A stretch of DNA of 64,000 nt from JACKAQ01 sp965227145 (GTDB lineage Bacteria; Calditrichota; Calditrichia; RBG-13-44-9; J075): assembly GCA_965227145.1 (NCBI GenBank), contig OZ245730.1, positions 3,038,001-3,102,000 on the forward strand. Reading direction: 5' to 3'. How positions within the stretch are numbered: the first letter of the stretch is position 1; each line of letters begins with the position of its first letter. Under the pieces are notes generated by a model. It saw only the letters and a program-made list of their open reading frames with translations. It made no database searches and was not told where the DNA came from. Positions 46,501-55,900 of this stretch are shown here, in pieces. The position numbers and the translations under genes are program-made.

Positions 46501-46666
46501 ATTTCTGGATTATTTCGATAGTTGGGGGTTGCGATTTGCCGGCAGCACATTTGCTGCAACCGCCGCATTCGCTTTCAGCAGCGTTTTTGCGAAACAATGT
46601 ATAGATGATGTAAATGAGTGCAAACCCGACAATTGAAAATGCGATAATTTCTTGAAAATCAATCAT
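46499..46666 (-). CDS. FeoB-associated Cys-rich membrane protein
   Basis: A 55-residue protein directly downstream of feoB (17 bases). GAGGTGA precedes its ATG at 46666. It has one transmembrane helix (about residues 8-25, IIAFSIVGFALIYIIYTLF) and then ECGGCSKCAAGK, with four Cys in CxxCxxxC-like spacing counted from Cys34 to Cys40. This is the layout of the FeoB-associated Cys-rich proteins (FeoC-like by position only), which probably help ferrous iron uptake or handle Fe2+ at the membrane. Its stop codon overlaps the terminator at 46473-46500. Confidence 0.85.
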   Translation of the reverse strand: MIDFQEIIAFSIVGFALIYIIYTLFRKNAAESECGGCSKCAAGKSQPPTIEIIQK

Positions 46667-46683
46667 TTGCTCACCTCAATTTC

Positions 46684-48831
46684 TTAACCTAAACCTAATA
46701 GCAATCCACCCTGATACACCACCAGCGAGCCGATGTACGCCAGCGCTGTCATGTAAACAATCATGATAATTGGCCAGCGCCAACTGTTGGTCTCCCGTTT
46801 CACGATTGCCACGGTGGACATGCACTGGCAAGCCAGCACAAAAAATACCATCAGCGAAATGGCAACCAACGGCGTGTAACGCGGCTTTCCGGTTTCGGGA
46901 TCGGTTTCGTTGCGGAGCGCATCGCGAAGGCTGAGCGAATTTTCATCGCCACTTTCTACATTATATATGGTTGCCAGCGTGCTAACCAGCACTTCGCGGG
47001 CTGCAAATGAAGTAATCAGTCCGATGCCCAGTTTCCAGTCGAAACCCAGCGGTTCGATAATCGGCTCGATGATCTGCCCGATTTGCCCGGCATAACTTTG
47101 GCGAATCTGTTCGCCGGCTGCGACTTCTGTTCCGGTATCCATTTTGGGATAGGATGACAAAAACCAGAGCACCAGCGACATCGCCAGAATAATTTTTCCG
47201 GCGTCAGTGACAAAAATTTTGGCGCGTTCCCACATTTGCAACAGCGTCCAGCGTAGCGACGGCAGGCGATACGGTGGCAATTCCATCATAAATGATGCGG
47301 GCGATCTGCCGCGAATCAGAAATTTTTTGAACACCAATGCTGCAACAATTGCCGCAACCACGCCCAACAAATACATTGCCAGCAATGTAAATCCAGCGAG
47401 TGAAAATACCCCGGCAATCCGTTGGTTTGGGATAAATGCGCCGATCATCAGCGTGTACACCGGCAAGCGTGCGCTGCAACTCATGAGCGGTGCAATCATA
47501 ATGGTGATCAGCCGTTCCTGCCAGTTGCGGATGGTCCGGGTTGCCATAATGCCGGGAATGGCGCAGGCAAAGGACGACAGCAACGGGATGATCGAACGTC
47601 CGGAAAGCCCGGCACCGCGCATAAATCGATCCATCATAAATGCAACGCGGGTCATGTATCCGGAATCTTCCAGCAGTGAAAGGAAGAAAAAGAGAAATAG
47701 AATTTGCGGCAGAAAAACCAGAATTGAGCCAACGCCGCCAATGGCGCCATCGACAATCAAGCTTTGCAACGCGCCCGCCGGCAGCAGGCTGGCAACCAGT
47801 TCGCCCAGCCAGCCGATGCCGGTTTCAATGGCATCCATCGGCGCTTCCGCCCAGGTGAAAATCGATTGGAAAACAACGGAAAACAGCAGCAGAAATACAA
47901 CCGGTCCGGCGATATGATGCGTCAACACCTGATCAATTTTATCACTGAGACTGCGTTTTTCTTCGGTTATCCGGCAAATAATTGTATCGCAAATGCTATC
48001 CACCCAACGATAGCGGACCTTGGCTTCCAGTTGCTGCCATTCGTCATATTTGTCATTAATAATGCTGTTCAGGTTTGGGTAATCTGCGGTACTCAGTTTG
48101 CCATTTGACGATGCGGCATTTTCCCGAAAGGTTTTCACTTCGCGGAAAATACGCTGCAGCCGCAATCGCGCTTCCAAATTCGTAAGTTCAGTATTTTCAG
48201 CAATTTCACCGATGAATGGTTGGTAAAATGTTTCCAGTGCGGGATCTTTCAGCCATTGCGGCGGCGATACTTTTTTGCTATCCGAAGATTCCAGAATTTC
48301 AAAAATTGTGCGCCGTAAGTCGGGAATGCCTTCCCCTTTGCTGCCGATAACCGGAATTACGGTAATCGCCAACGATGCCGCAAGTTCATCAATGTTGATT
48401 TCGATGCCGTGCGCTTTGGCAACATCCACCATATTCAGCGCCAGCAATGTCGGCTTGTTGAGCTCCAGCAATTGGCTGACCAGATACAAATTCCGGTTCA
48501 GGTTACTGGCATCTGCAACAACGACAATCAGATCAAGCGCATCATCTGAATACAGCGTTTCAACGGCAATTTCTTCGTCCAGCGATTGCGGGTTCAGGCT
48601 GTATAATCCGGGCAGATCGATAACTTCAACCTTTGCACCACCGGGCGAAATGAGCATGCCCGATTTTTTTTCAACCGTAACGCCTGGATAATTACCCACT
48701 TTTTGGCGCAATCCGGTTAGTGCATTAAACACGGAAGTTTTGCCAGTGTTTGGGTTGCCCACAAGAGCAACCCGGAATTTTTTTATGGAAAATGACTGGT
48801 GTGCCGTCAGGTTTTCAACATTTACCGACAT
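46684..48831 (-). CDS. feoB: Ferrous iron transporter FeoB
   Basis: The 715-residue inner-membrane Fe2+ importer has an N-terminal G domain with G1 GNPNTGKT (residues 25-32), the switch region VGNYPGVTVEKK, G3 DLPGLYSL, and G4 NMVD. A helical spacer domain follows, with the membrane channel after it: two Gate motifs (GSILVFLPQILFLFFFLSLLEDSGYMTR and the second, SFAAREVLVSTLATIYN), a conserved FACAIPGIMATRTI and Cys-containing helix SCSARLPVYTLM. It is coupled to feoA upstream by a 9-base gap and to the Cys-rich protein downstream. No Fur box was recognised. Confidence 0.96.
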   Translation of the reverse strand: MSVNVENLTAHQSFSIKKFRVALVGNPNTGKTSVFNALTGLRQKVGNYPGVTVEKKSGMLISPGGAKVEVIDLPGLYSLNPQSLDEEIAVETLYSDDALDLIVVVADASNLNRNLYLVSQLLELNKPTLLALNMVDVAKAHGIEINIDELAASLAITVIPVIGSKGEGIPDLRRTIFEILESSDSKKVSPPQWLKDPALETFYQPFIGEIAENTELTNLEARLRLQRIFREVKTFRENAASSNGKLSTADYPNLNSIINDKYDEWQQLEAKVRYRWVDSICDTIICRITEEKRSLSDKIDQVLTHHIAGPVVFLLLFSVVFQSIFTWAEAPMDAIETGIGWLGELVASLLPAGALQSLIVDGAIGGVGSILVFLPQILFLFFFLSLLEDSGYMTRVAFMMDRFMRGAGLSGRSIIPLLSSFACAIPGIMATRTIRNWQERLITIMIAPLMSCSARLPVYTLMIGAFIPNQRIAGVFSLAGFTLLAMYLLGVVAAIVAALVFKKFLIRGRSPASFMMELPPYRLPSLRWTLLQMWERAKIFVTDAGKIILAMSLVLWFLSSYPKMDTGTEVAAGEQIRQSYAGQIGQIIEPIIEPLGFDWKLGIGLITSFAAREVLVSTLATIYNVESGDENSLSLRDALRNETDPETGKPRYTPLVAISLMVFFVLACQCMSTVAIVKRETNSWRWPIIMIVYMTALAYIGSLVVYQGGLLLGLG

Positions 48832-48839
48832 CGATAGCG

Positions 48840-49073
48840 TTATCCCTTTTCAACTAAAATAGAACGGGCAACATCCTTCCGGATCGAAAGGTTATAGCCC
48901 CGGAAACGAATTTCCATCGGATCACCCAACGGTGCAAACTTGATCAACTTTACCGGTGTGCCTTCCAGAAGCCCCATTTCCATCAGACAGTTGGTATCGC
49001 TGGTGCAGTTGCAATATTCCCGGATAACGCAACATTCGCCCGGTTTCAATTTGTCCAGAGAGTCTTGATTCAT
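48840..49073 (-). CDS. feoA: FeoA, SH3-like regulatory protein of ferrous iron transport
   Basis: The 77-residue cytoplasmic protein is a small SH3-like beta barrel that supports FeoB. The family pattern is visible in LKPGECCVIREY, LMEMGLLEGTPVKLIKFAPLGDPMEIRFRGYNLSIRKDVARSILV. An unusual Cys pair and CNCTSDTNC in the first 30 residues could bind metal, which is not general for FeoA. GGGGC precedes the ATG. First gene of the operon feoA-feoB-Cys-rich protein. Confidence 0.93.
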   Translation of the reverse strand: MNQDSLDKLKPGECCVIREYCNCTSDTNCLMEMGLLEGTPVKLIKFAPLGDPMEIRFRGYNLSIRKDVARSILVEKG

Positions 49074-49368
49074 TATTTAGCCCCAAACTAAAAAATTAAT
49101 ATTAAACCCCTCAGTAACTATTTACGACACAATTTAGATGGTTGAACGGTTTTTTTCAACACTGTTCGAGAATAAGAATAATTCTCCATTATCCCCGAAA
49201 ATACCGGACAAGTTTTGGTGAATAATAGCTTTACGGCATCCTGAAAATTTCGCTGTCCGAAACCGGTTTCACGAACCAATTTCAATTTAAGTTTCCAAAA
49301 ACAATTTTTAATATCGGTAAATAATTTGCTGTTTCTGACAGCGTCTATTATATTTACGGAATCTGTAT

Positions 49369-50925
49369 ATGACCGTTGAAAATATGACTATTGAACATTC
49401 ATTCTTCGAAAGGCCTGCGGTGCAATCATTTTTCCGGAACCAACACAGTTTTCAGATTTTTGTTGAAACTGCGTCTCATGCGATTATTGTCAGTAATTCG
49501 ACGGGTAAAATTGAATACGCGAATGAATCTGCAGCAAAATTACATTTGTGCAACAGGGATGAGTTGATCGGGCAACCCGCAGAATTGCTTATTCCGGAAC
49601 GGCTTCGCGAACAGTATCAACAATATATTTCAAAAACACCGTTGAACAATCACCAAAATACCCACACCCACCGGCTGGATACGTTTGCCCTCCGGTCAGA
49701 CGGATCGGAAATTCCGGTTGATATCAACCTGAACCGTATCGAAATCGATGACGAATACTATCTCATCAGTTTTATTTCGGAAATCAGTCGCCGAAAAGAA
49801 GTGGAAAACGCGCTTCGGGAAAGTGAAGCCCGCTATCGCGGATTGTTTGAAGATGATTTAACCGGAAATTTTATCATGGACGGGCAGGGCAATATTTTGA
49901 TGTGTAATCCGGCATTCGCCAAATTGTTCGGATTTGAAAATCCCCGGGTTGCCCAATATTCCGATTTTATGGAACGCTTTACCGACGATGAAGCCCGGAC
50001 AGAATTTATTGAAGAATTACACCGCCGCAAAAAACTTGCCCTTTACGAAATTACGCTCCGAAAAACCGATGGCAAGTTGATTTACGTGCTTGCAAATCTC
50101 GTCGGCAATTTCAACGACGCCGGAAAATTGACCGGAATGAAAGGCTATTTGCTGGATATCAGCCGCCGCCGGGAAATTGAAGCGCAGTTTCTGCAAGCCC
50201 AAAAAATGGAAAGTTTGGGCATTTTGGCGGGCAGCATCGCGCATGATTTCAGCAATTTTGTATCGGTCATCGAAGGGTATGCGGAAATCATTTTGATGAA
50301 AATGGATGAAACCGATCCGATGCGAAATTTTGTTGAAAAAATACAGCAAACCAACAAACAGGCCGGTTTGTTAATCAAACAAATACAGGCATTTAGCAGA
50401 AGACAGGAAGCACTGTTAATGCGCATCGATCCCAACTACGCCATCCGGGAAATTAAAGAAATACTTGACCGGTTGATTGGGAAAAAAATCAATTTTCAGC
50501 TGCATTGCGGCGTGGATATCGGCACTATCATCGCAGATCCGGTTCAACTAGAGCAAGCCATTATGAATCTGGCAGTGAACGCCCGCGATGCCATGCCAAA
50601 TGGCGGCACGCTCACCGTTCGGACCTATCGCACAAAACTCGGCGAATCGGATGTACTCCACAGCGAAGCCGAGCCGGGCGAATTTGTGTGCATCGAAATT
50701 CAGGATACCGGAATCGGGATGGACGAAGAAACCAAATCGCACATTTTTGAACCTTTTTTCACCACAAAACCGCGCGGCAAAGGCACAGGTTTGGGACTTT
50801 CGACAGTTTACGGGATTATCAAACAAAGCCACGGGCATATCAGCGTAACATCTTTTCCGGAAAAAGGCACCACTTTCAGGATGTTTTTCCCGATTGTTCC
50901 GATTGAAAATGTGGAACGCGTGTAA
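49369..50925 (+). CDS. PAS-domain sensor histidine kinase, soluble
   Basis: The 518-residue cytoplasmic kinase has two PAS modules: about 25-140 (FQIFVETASHAIIVSNSTGKIEYANESAAKL) and about 150-275 (YRGLFEDDLTGNFIMDGQGNILMCNPAF). The HisKA region has His292 (GSIAHDFSNFVSVIEGY), of the NtrB/AtoS-like type. The HATPase has NLAVNARDAMPNGG, IQDTGIGMDEE and GTGLGLSTVYGI. There is no receiver or membrane segment. The nearest regulator is not adjacent, so it is an orphan kinase. A weak ribosome site (CGGA) precedes the ATG; a second ATG lies three codons on. Confidence 0.88.
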   Translation: MTVENMTIEHSFFERPAVQSFFRNQHSFQIFVETASHAIIVSNSTGKIEYANESAAKLHLCNRDELIGQPAELLIPERLREQYQQYISKTPLNNHQNTHTHRLDTFALRSDGSEIPVDINLNRIEIDDEYYLISFISEISRRKEVENALRESEARYRGLFEDDLTGNFIMDGQGNILMCNPAFAKLFGFENPRVAQYSDFMERFTDDEARTEFIEELHRRKKLALYEITLRKTDGKLIYVLANLVGNFNDAGKLTGMKGYLLDISRRREIEAQFLQAQKMESLGILAGSIAHDFSNFVSVIEGYAEIILMKMDETDPMRNFVEKIQQTNKQAGLLIKQIQAFSRRQEALLMRIDPNYAIREIKEILDRLIGKKINFQLHCGVDIGTIIADPVQLEQAIMNLAVNARDAMPNGGTLTVRTYRTKLGESDVLHSEAEPGEFVCIEIQDTGIGMDEETKSHIFEPFFTTKPRGKGTGLGLSTVYGIIKQSHGHISVTSFPEKGTTFRMFFPIVPIENVERV

Positions 50926-51119
50926 CGCTCCGGCAGGCAAATTATGATCATTTAAAGCGGTTTCATATCGCATTTTATAGCGCAATCCTCACAAATTTTT
51001 AACCCATCCCCTCCCCTGTTTTTCGGTTTCCTGTCAATTTTGTGTGTGAAAATTGTAATTTTTCGGCTATATTAATCGAATAATTTTATTAACGCTAAAC
51101 CCGGAATTTTAGTTGAGTT

Positions 51120-52079
51120 ATGAAAGAAGTTGCCTTTCTAAAACTGAATGCCGAAAAATGGAAAAAGCTGGAAGGGTTACTGAACAATTCCGAACCGGTG
51201 GACGCAGATATTTACGCCGGTTTATTTCTGGAAATTACTGACGATCTCTCATTTGCCCGCACCCATTTTCCCGGCAGCAAAACAACGCAATACCTCAACG
51301 GTTTGGCCGGAAAACTGCATCAGGAAATTTATCGCAATAAACGAACCGACAAAAACCGCATCATCAATTTTTGGAAAACCGAACTTCCGACACTTTACGC
51401 CAACCATCGCAAATCCTTGCTTTACAGCTTTCTGATTTTTGCAATTGCGGTGATGATCGGCACCCTTTCCACGCTGAATGACAATACTTTTGTCCGGCTG
51501 ATTTTGGGTGACGGCTATGTGAACATGACCGAACACAACATCGAAAAAGGCGATCCGCTGGCTGTTTACAAAGATGCCCGGCAACTGCAAATGTTTTTTG
51601 GAATTACTTTGAACAATATCCGGGTGTCTTTTCTCTGTTTTAGTGCAGGCATTTTACTATCGGTCGGAACCGCTTTTATGCTGTTTTTTAACGGCGTGAT
51701 GTTGGGAACTTTCCACACTTTTTTTTATCTGAATTCGTTGTTGGGCGAGTCGTTACTGGTTATTTATATTCACGGTGCGCTGGAAATTTCGGCAATCATC
51801 ATCGCCGGTAGCGCCGGATTGGTGTTAGGCAACAGCATTTTGTTTCCCGGCTCATTTACCCGACGGGAATCGCTGCAACGCGGCGCGAAAGACGGTTTGA
51901 AAATCGCCATCGGGCTGGTGCCGGTTTTCATTGTTGCCGGATTTCTGGAATCATTTGTGACCCGGTACACCGAAATGCCGGTTGCTTTGAGCCTGCTGAT
52001 TATTTTGGGCTCGCTCGCATTTATCGGATTTTATTTTATCGCATATCCTGCTTATCTGAACCAAAAGGCAAAAAAATGA
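51120..52079 (+). CDS. Stage II sporulation protein M-like membrane protein (SpoIIM family)
   Basis: The 319-residue inner-membrane protein has a soluble N-terminal region (1-95), then about five helices (LLYSFLIFAIAVMIG, NIRVSFLCFSAGILLSVGTAFMLFFNGVMLG, LLVIYIHGALEISAIIIAGSAGLVLG and two more). The SpoIIM signatures are FNGVMLGTF and HGALEISAIIIAGSAGL. In non-sporulating bacteria this family occurs, as here, at the head of a DUF4129 / DUF4350 / MoxR / DUF58 / RDD cluster of unknown cell-envelope function. Its stop overlaps the next start (ATGA). Confidence 0.88.
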   Translation: MKEVAFLKLNAEKWKKLEGLLNNSEPVDADIYAGLFLEITDDLSFARTHFPGSKTTQYLNGLAGKLHQEIYRNKRTDKNRIINFWKTELPTLYANHRKSLLYSFLIFAIAVMIGTLSTLNDNTFVRLILGDGYVNMTEHNIEKGDPLAVYKDARQLQMFFGITLNNIRVSFLCFSAGILLSVGTAFMLFFNGVMLGTFHTFFYLNSLLGESLLVIYIHGALEISAIIIAGSAGLVLGNSILFPGSFTRRESLQRGAKDGLKIAIGLVPVFIVAGFLESFVTRYTEMPVALSLLIILGSLAFIGFYFIAYPAYLNQKAKK

Positions 52080-52984
52080 ACATGACTGAACAAATTGATT
52101 TTCGCCAAACCCGCGATTTCAGTCAGGTACTGACCGAAACATTCAACTTTGTCCGCCAGAATATCAAAATTCTGGGGACACATTTGGTTATCGTAATGGG
52201 ATTTCCGGCAGTTTTGGTAGGTTTTCTCACCGAATACTGGACGCCGAATGCAACCGATTTTCAAACATCCGGATTCGATTTTCTCGATTATTATGCGGCA
52301 CTGCTGCCGCTTTATTTAATCGCAATGTTGTTGAGCATTTTTTATTCCTGCCTGATTTACGCTTACACAATGTTGTATATCGAACGCGGATTCGACCAGT
52401 TCGAAACGCGCGATGTGTTCAATTATGCCAGCCGCTATTTGCTGAAGGCAACCATTGCATCGCTGCTTTCTTTTGTGTTTTTGATGGTTGCGGTTGTGAT
52501 GTTTATCTTGCCGTTTTTTTATATTCTGGTACCACTGTCATTTTTATATATCGTTATTTTTAATGAAGATAAAGGTATTTTTGAATCCATTTCCCGCTGT
52601 TTCGAAGTGGTTTCCGGTAACTGGTGGAACACTTTTGGATTGATCATTTTGCTCGGCGTGATTGTTTACATGCTCACCATTGCGGTTTCCGTGCCGCAAA
52701 TTTTGATGGGCGTTTTCATCGAATTCAACGCCGCAAAAAATGAAGATATCGAAATGTATAAACTGATTTCGGCATTTTTGGGCGTTTTTACCAATTTAGC
52801 GGGATACCTCATTTTTCTCATTTTTCATTTTGGGATTATTTTCCAGTATTTCAGTTTGGTGGAACAAAAGGAAGTTCCCGGACTGCTTCGCCGCATCGAT
52901 TCCATCGCCCAATCGGAAGAACCCGATGGCGAATCGCCGCCGGCGGCGATAGATTCCAACGCATCACCCGGAGACAAAGAATAG
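52076..52984 (+). CDS. Multi-pass membrane protein of the SpoIIM-MoxR cluster, function unknown
   Basis: The 302-residue protein overlaps spoIIM by 4 bases, so translation is probably coupled. Six hydrophobic stretches are visible (for example LVIVMGFPAVLVGFL, LLPLYLIAMLLSIFYSCLIYAY, LLSFVFLMVAVVMFILPFFYIL, TFGLIILLGVIVYMLTIAV, TNLAGYLIFLIFHFGII). A motif VFNEDKGIFESISRCFEVVSGNWW resembles that of glycerophosphodiester-phosphodiesterase-associated membrane domains and DUF975-like proteins. The C-terminus is short, polar and acidic. No enzyme motif is seen. Confidence 0.7.
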   Translation: MNMTEQIDFRQTRDFSQVLTETFNFVRQNIKILGTHLVIVMGFPAVLVGFLTEYWTPNATDFQTSGFDFLDYYAALLPLYLIAMLLSIFYSCLIYAYTMLYIERGFDQFETRDVFNYASRYLLKATIASLLSFVFLMVAVVMFILPFFYILVPLSFLYIVIFNEDKGIFESISRCFEVVSGNWWNTFGLIILLGVIVYMLTIAVSVPQILMGVFIEFNAAKNEDIEMYKLISAFLGVFTNLAGYLIFLIFHFGIIFQYFSLVEQKEVPGLLRRIDSIAQSEEPDGESPPAAIDSNASPGDKE

Positions 52985-52987
52985 CCG

Positions 52988-53707
52988 ATGATGCAACGTT
53001 TACCCATTTTAAGAATCGCTATTTTATTGTTTTTATTGCTTTTACCTGTCTATTCAAATTCTGACAGCGTTACGACAGATTCCAGCAACATCGACATACG
53101 CCTGCCCAACGAACAGCAAATCGAAAGCTTTCGCAACAACCCGGATTTCAATTACGATCGCAAAAACAAAACCGGCGTTTCGCTATTTGAGCGCGCCGAA
53201 GCATGGTTTTGGGAAAAAGTGCTGCAATTTCTGTTGATGCCCGGATATTCCTGGCTGCGATATTTGATCCTCTATTCTTTTATCGCGCTGGCGTTCGGCT
53301 ACGCCTATTACAAATTGCGCGGTCAGCAATGGCAGGCGTTATTCGCGGAAAAAAGCGATCTCTCGGTCCGGTTCAGCGAGCATCCCGAAAACTTACAAAC
53401 GCTGGATTTGCCCGCGCTCATCCGCGAGGCGGAGCAGCAACAACAGTTCCGGTTGGCGGTTCGCTGGCAATTTTTGAAAATTCTCAAAGAATTGGAAACC
53501 GCCGGAATGATCCGCTGGCACCCTCACAAAACCAATCGCGCATATCTTTCCGAGTTGGGCGACACAGCCGTTCAGCACGATTTTTCGGAAATTATCGCCG
53601 TTTTCGAATATGCCTGGTATGGTCATTTTGATGTGGAAGCAAATCAGTATCAACGCGTTTCCACACAATTTTCTCATTTTCGAAATGAAATAAAAACAAC
53701 GGTTTAA
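52988..53707 (+). CDS. DUF4129 domain-containing membrane protein
   Basis: The 239-residue protein has an N-terminal hydrophobic segment (signal or anchor), a polar stretch, one transmembrane helix (about 95-115, YLILYSFIALAFGYAYY), and a cytoplasmic domain ending in the DUF4129 pattern (LIREAEQQQQFRLAVRWQFLKILKELE, then NRAYLSEL and FEYAWYGHFDVEANQY). DUF4129 proteins accompany MoxR-DUF58 clusters and often transglutaminase-like proteins. It starts 3 bases after the previous stop, and its TAA overlaps the next ATG (TAATG). Confidence 0.85.
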   Translation: MMQRLPILRIAILLFLLLLPVYSNSDSVTTDSSNIDIRLPNEQQIESFRNNPDFNYDRKNKTGVSLFERAEAWFWEKVLQFLLMPGYSWLRYLILYSFIALAFGYAYYKLRGQQWQALFAEKSDLSVRFSEHPENLQTLDLPALIREAEQQQQFRLAVRWQFLKILKELETAGMIRWHPHKTNRAYLSELGDTAVQHDFSEIIAVFEYAWYGHFDVEANQYQRVSTQFSHFRNEIKTTV

Positions 53708-54903
53708 TGAAGAATAAACGCAACATTTTGATCGCTGTAATTTTGGGTATTTTGCTGCTCACGTATCTGGAAACACGGGCGCCAAAAGCGATCAACAAAA
53801 CACCCAGCTTTTCGCGATACGATAAAATTCCGTTCGGGAGTTTTGTTGTGCACGAATTTCTTACTGATTTTTTCCCCTCGGGCGATATTTTCGAAAACAA
53901 TCTGCCGTTGCTGCACACACTCGCGGACCTATCAGAAGACGATACGCCAAATTTTCTGTTTATCGATCTCAAATTGGAATTCGACCGTTTTGAAACTGAA
54001 GCAATGATGGATTTTACCAAACGCGGCGGCAATATTTTTCTCGCAGCGGAACGCTTTCGCGGAAAACTTGCCGATACGTTGAACATTTCTACCAGCTTTT
54101 TCCCGATGGACATCTCCGATTCGTTGCAATTGCAATTTACCAGCCCGTTTTTGCAGGCAGATTCCGGCTATCGTTTCCGGCACGATAACGCCGGGATTTA
54201 CTTCACCGGATTCGATTCCAGCCGGACGATTATTTTGGCGACAAATTCTCAACAAAAAGTAACCCTGCTGCGCATTCCGAACGGCGACGGGCAGTTTATT
54301 TTTAGCTCAACGCCATTTATTTTTACCAATTATAATATGTTGCTGGCAGAAAATTCCCGGTTTATCGCCACTGCGCTGTCATTTTTGAACGATACCGATG
54401 TGTATTGGGACGAATATTACAAAGAACGCCGCCGGATGTTTCGAACACCGATTCGTTTTATTCTCAGCCAGCCGGCGTTGAAAAGCGCATATTTTATTAT
54501 TTTGTTGGGTGTTTTGCTGTTTATCATTTTTCAAGGTCGCCGGAAACAGCGCATCATTCCGGTGATTAACCCGTTGCAAAACACCACTTTGGAATTTGTG
54601 AATATTGTCGGCAGGTTGTATTTTAACCAGCGTGACCACAAAAAAATGGCGCAGAAAAAAATCAATCATTTTCTGGAATTTTTGCGGGAAAATTACCGGG
54701 TGAACACCGCCGAAATAACACCGGAATTGCACGAAACGCTCGCCCGGAAAACCACTCGCCCACTGGCGGAAATTGAGAATTTGTTTAATTTTTTCGCCGC
54801 AATCGGCGATTCCAGACAAATCAGCGTGCAGGAATTGTTGAAACTCAACCGGATGATCGAATCCTGGTATCCGATAACGGAATCGATCCAACGCACAGAA
54901 TAA
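53707..54903 (+). CDS. DUF4350 domain-containing membrane protein
   Basis: The 398-residue protein has an N-terminal membrane anchor (NILIAVILGILLLTYLET), a periplasmic or extracytoplasmic domain (about 30-240) of the DUF4350 type (FGSFVVHEFLTDFFP, LFIDLKLEFDRFETEAMMDFTKRGGNIFLAAERF, similar to glutamine-amidotransferase-like folds), a second transmembrane helix (about 260-280, SAYFIILLGVLLFIIFQG), and a helical C-terminal tail. It is in the middle of the cluster and starts in the preceding stop codon. The role is unknown; the family always keeps this company. Confidence 0.83.
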   Translation: MKNKRNILIAVILGILLLTYLETRAPKAINKTPSFSRYDKIPFGSFVVHEFLTDFFPSGDIFENNLPLLHTLADLSEDDTPNFLFIDLKLEFDRFETEAMMDFTKRGGNIFLAAERFRGKLADTLNISTSFFPMDISDSLQLQFTSPFLQADSGYRFRHDNAGIYFTGFDSSRTIILATNSQQKVTLLRIPNGDGQFIFSSTPFIFTNYNMLLAENSRFIATALSFLNDTDVYWDEYYKERRRMFRTPIRFILSQPALKSAYFIILLGVLLFIIFQGRRKQRIIPVINPLQNTTLEFVNIVGRLYFNQRDHKKMAQKKINHFLEFLRENYRVNTAEITPELHETLARKTTRPLAEIENLFNFFAAIGDSRQISVQELLKLNRMIESWYPITESIQRTE

Positions 54904-54916
54904 GGAAGCTTAACAA

Positions 54917-55897
54917 ATGGATGAATTATCAAAACACCCGCCGAGAGTGGATGTCGGCGATTTGCAGGAAGCCCGGAAACGCATCCGCGCGGAAATTCGC
55001 AAAATTATTGTCGGTCAGGAAAATATGGTCGATTTGCTCATTGCCGCGCTGTTGGCGGATGGACATGTGCTCATCGAAGGCGTGCCCGGCGTCGCCAAAA
55101 CGCTGGCTGCACGGCTGCTGGCGCGCACCCTTTCCGTCGCGTTCGGGCGCATCCAGTTTACGCCGGATCTGATGCCGTCGGATATTTTGGGTACCAACGT
55201 TTTCAACCAAAGCAGCGCGAAATTCGAATTTAATCACGGACCGATATTTGCGAATATTGTGCTCATCGACGAAATCAATCGTGCGCCGGCAAAAACGCAA
55301 GCTGCGCTATTTGAGGTGATGGAAGAACGCCAAATCACGATGGATGGCAAATTGTATCCGATGGATCAGCCGTTTATGGTGGTCGCCACCCAAAATCCGG
55401 TTGAGCACGAGGGCACCTATCGCCTGCCGGAAGCACAGCTGGACCGGTTCCTGTTTAAAATTTCGGTGCCGTATCCCGATCTCGATCAAGAAAAACATAT
55501 TTTGCGGGAATTTCACGAACGCGGGAATCGCAACGATCTCAACAGCATCCAACCGGTACTGAGCGCGGCGGAAATTTTAGCGTTGAAAGCAAAAGTTCGC
55601 GCCATTCATATCGAGGAAAAATTGCTGGATTATATCGCCACATTTGCCGACCAAACCCGCAATCACCCGTCGCTGTATTTGGGCGCATCGCCACGGGCGT
55701 CGTTGGCATTGCTGACCGCAGCAAAAGCGATGGCCGCGCTGCGCAACCGCGATTTTGTAACGCCGGAAGATATTCAGGATGTGATTACGCCAACGCTGCA
55801 ACACCGGCTGCTGCTCACACCAGAGAAAGAAATGGAAGGGCAAACCACGGAAGTTGTTATCCGGGATATTTTACAGCGGCTGGAAATTCCGCGTTAA
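54917..55897 (+). CDS. MoxR-family AAA+ ATPase
   Basis: The 326-residue chaperone-like ATPase has Walker A GVPGVAKT (residues 55-62), Walker B IVLIDEINRA (about 116-125), sensor 1 MVVATQNPVEHEG, the arginine-finger region PEAQLDRFLFKI, and the C-terminal lid (PSLYLGASPRASLALL). MoxR ATPases work with a von Willebrand factor A or DUF58 partner to fold or activate envelope complexes; the DUF58 gene follows by 3 bases. Confidence 0.93.
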   Translation: MDELSKHPPRVDVGDLQEARKRIRAEIRKIIVGQENMVDLLIAALLADGHVLIEGVPGVAKTLAARLLARTLSVAFGRIQFTPDLMPSDILGTNVFNQSSAKFEFNHGPIFANIVLIDEINRAPAKTQAALFEVMEERQITMDGKLYPMDQPFMVVATQNPVEHEGTYRLPEAQLDRFLFKISVPYPDLDQEKHILREFHERGNRNDLNSIQPVLSAAEILALKAKVRAIHIEEKLLDYIATFADQTRNHPSLYLGASPRASLALLTAAKAMAALRNRDFVTPEDIQDVITPTLQHRLLLTPEKEMEGQTTEVVIRDILQRLEIPR

Positions 55898-55900
55898 ATT

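Noticed and set aside
49074..49368. Fur box upstream of feoA
   Set aside because: An AT-rich palindrome (TTAATATTAA) is present, but no 19-base Fur-type repeat could be supported.
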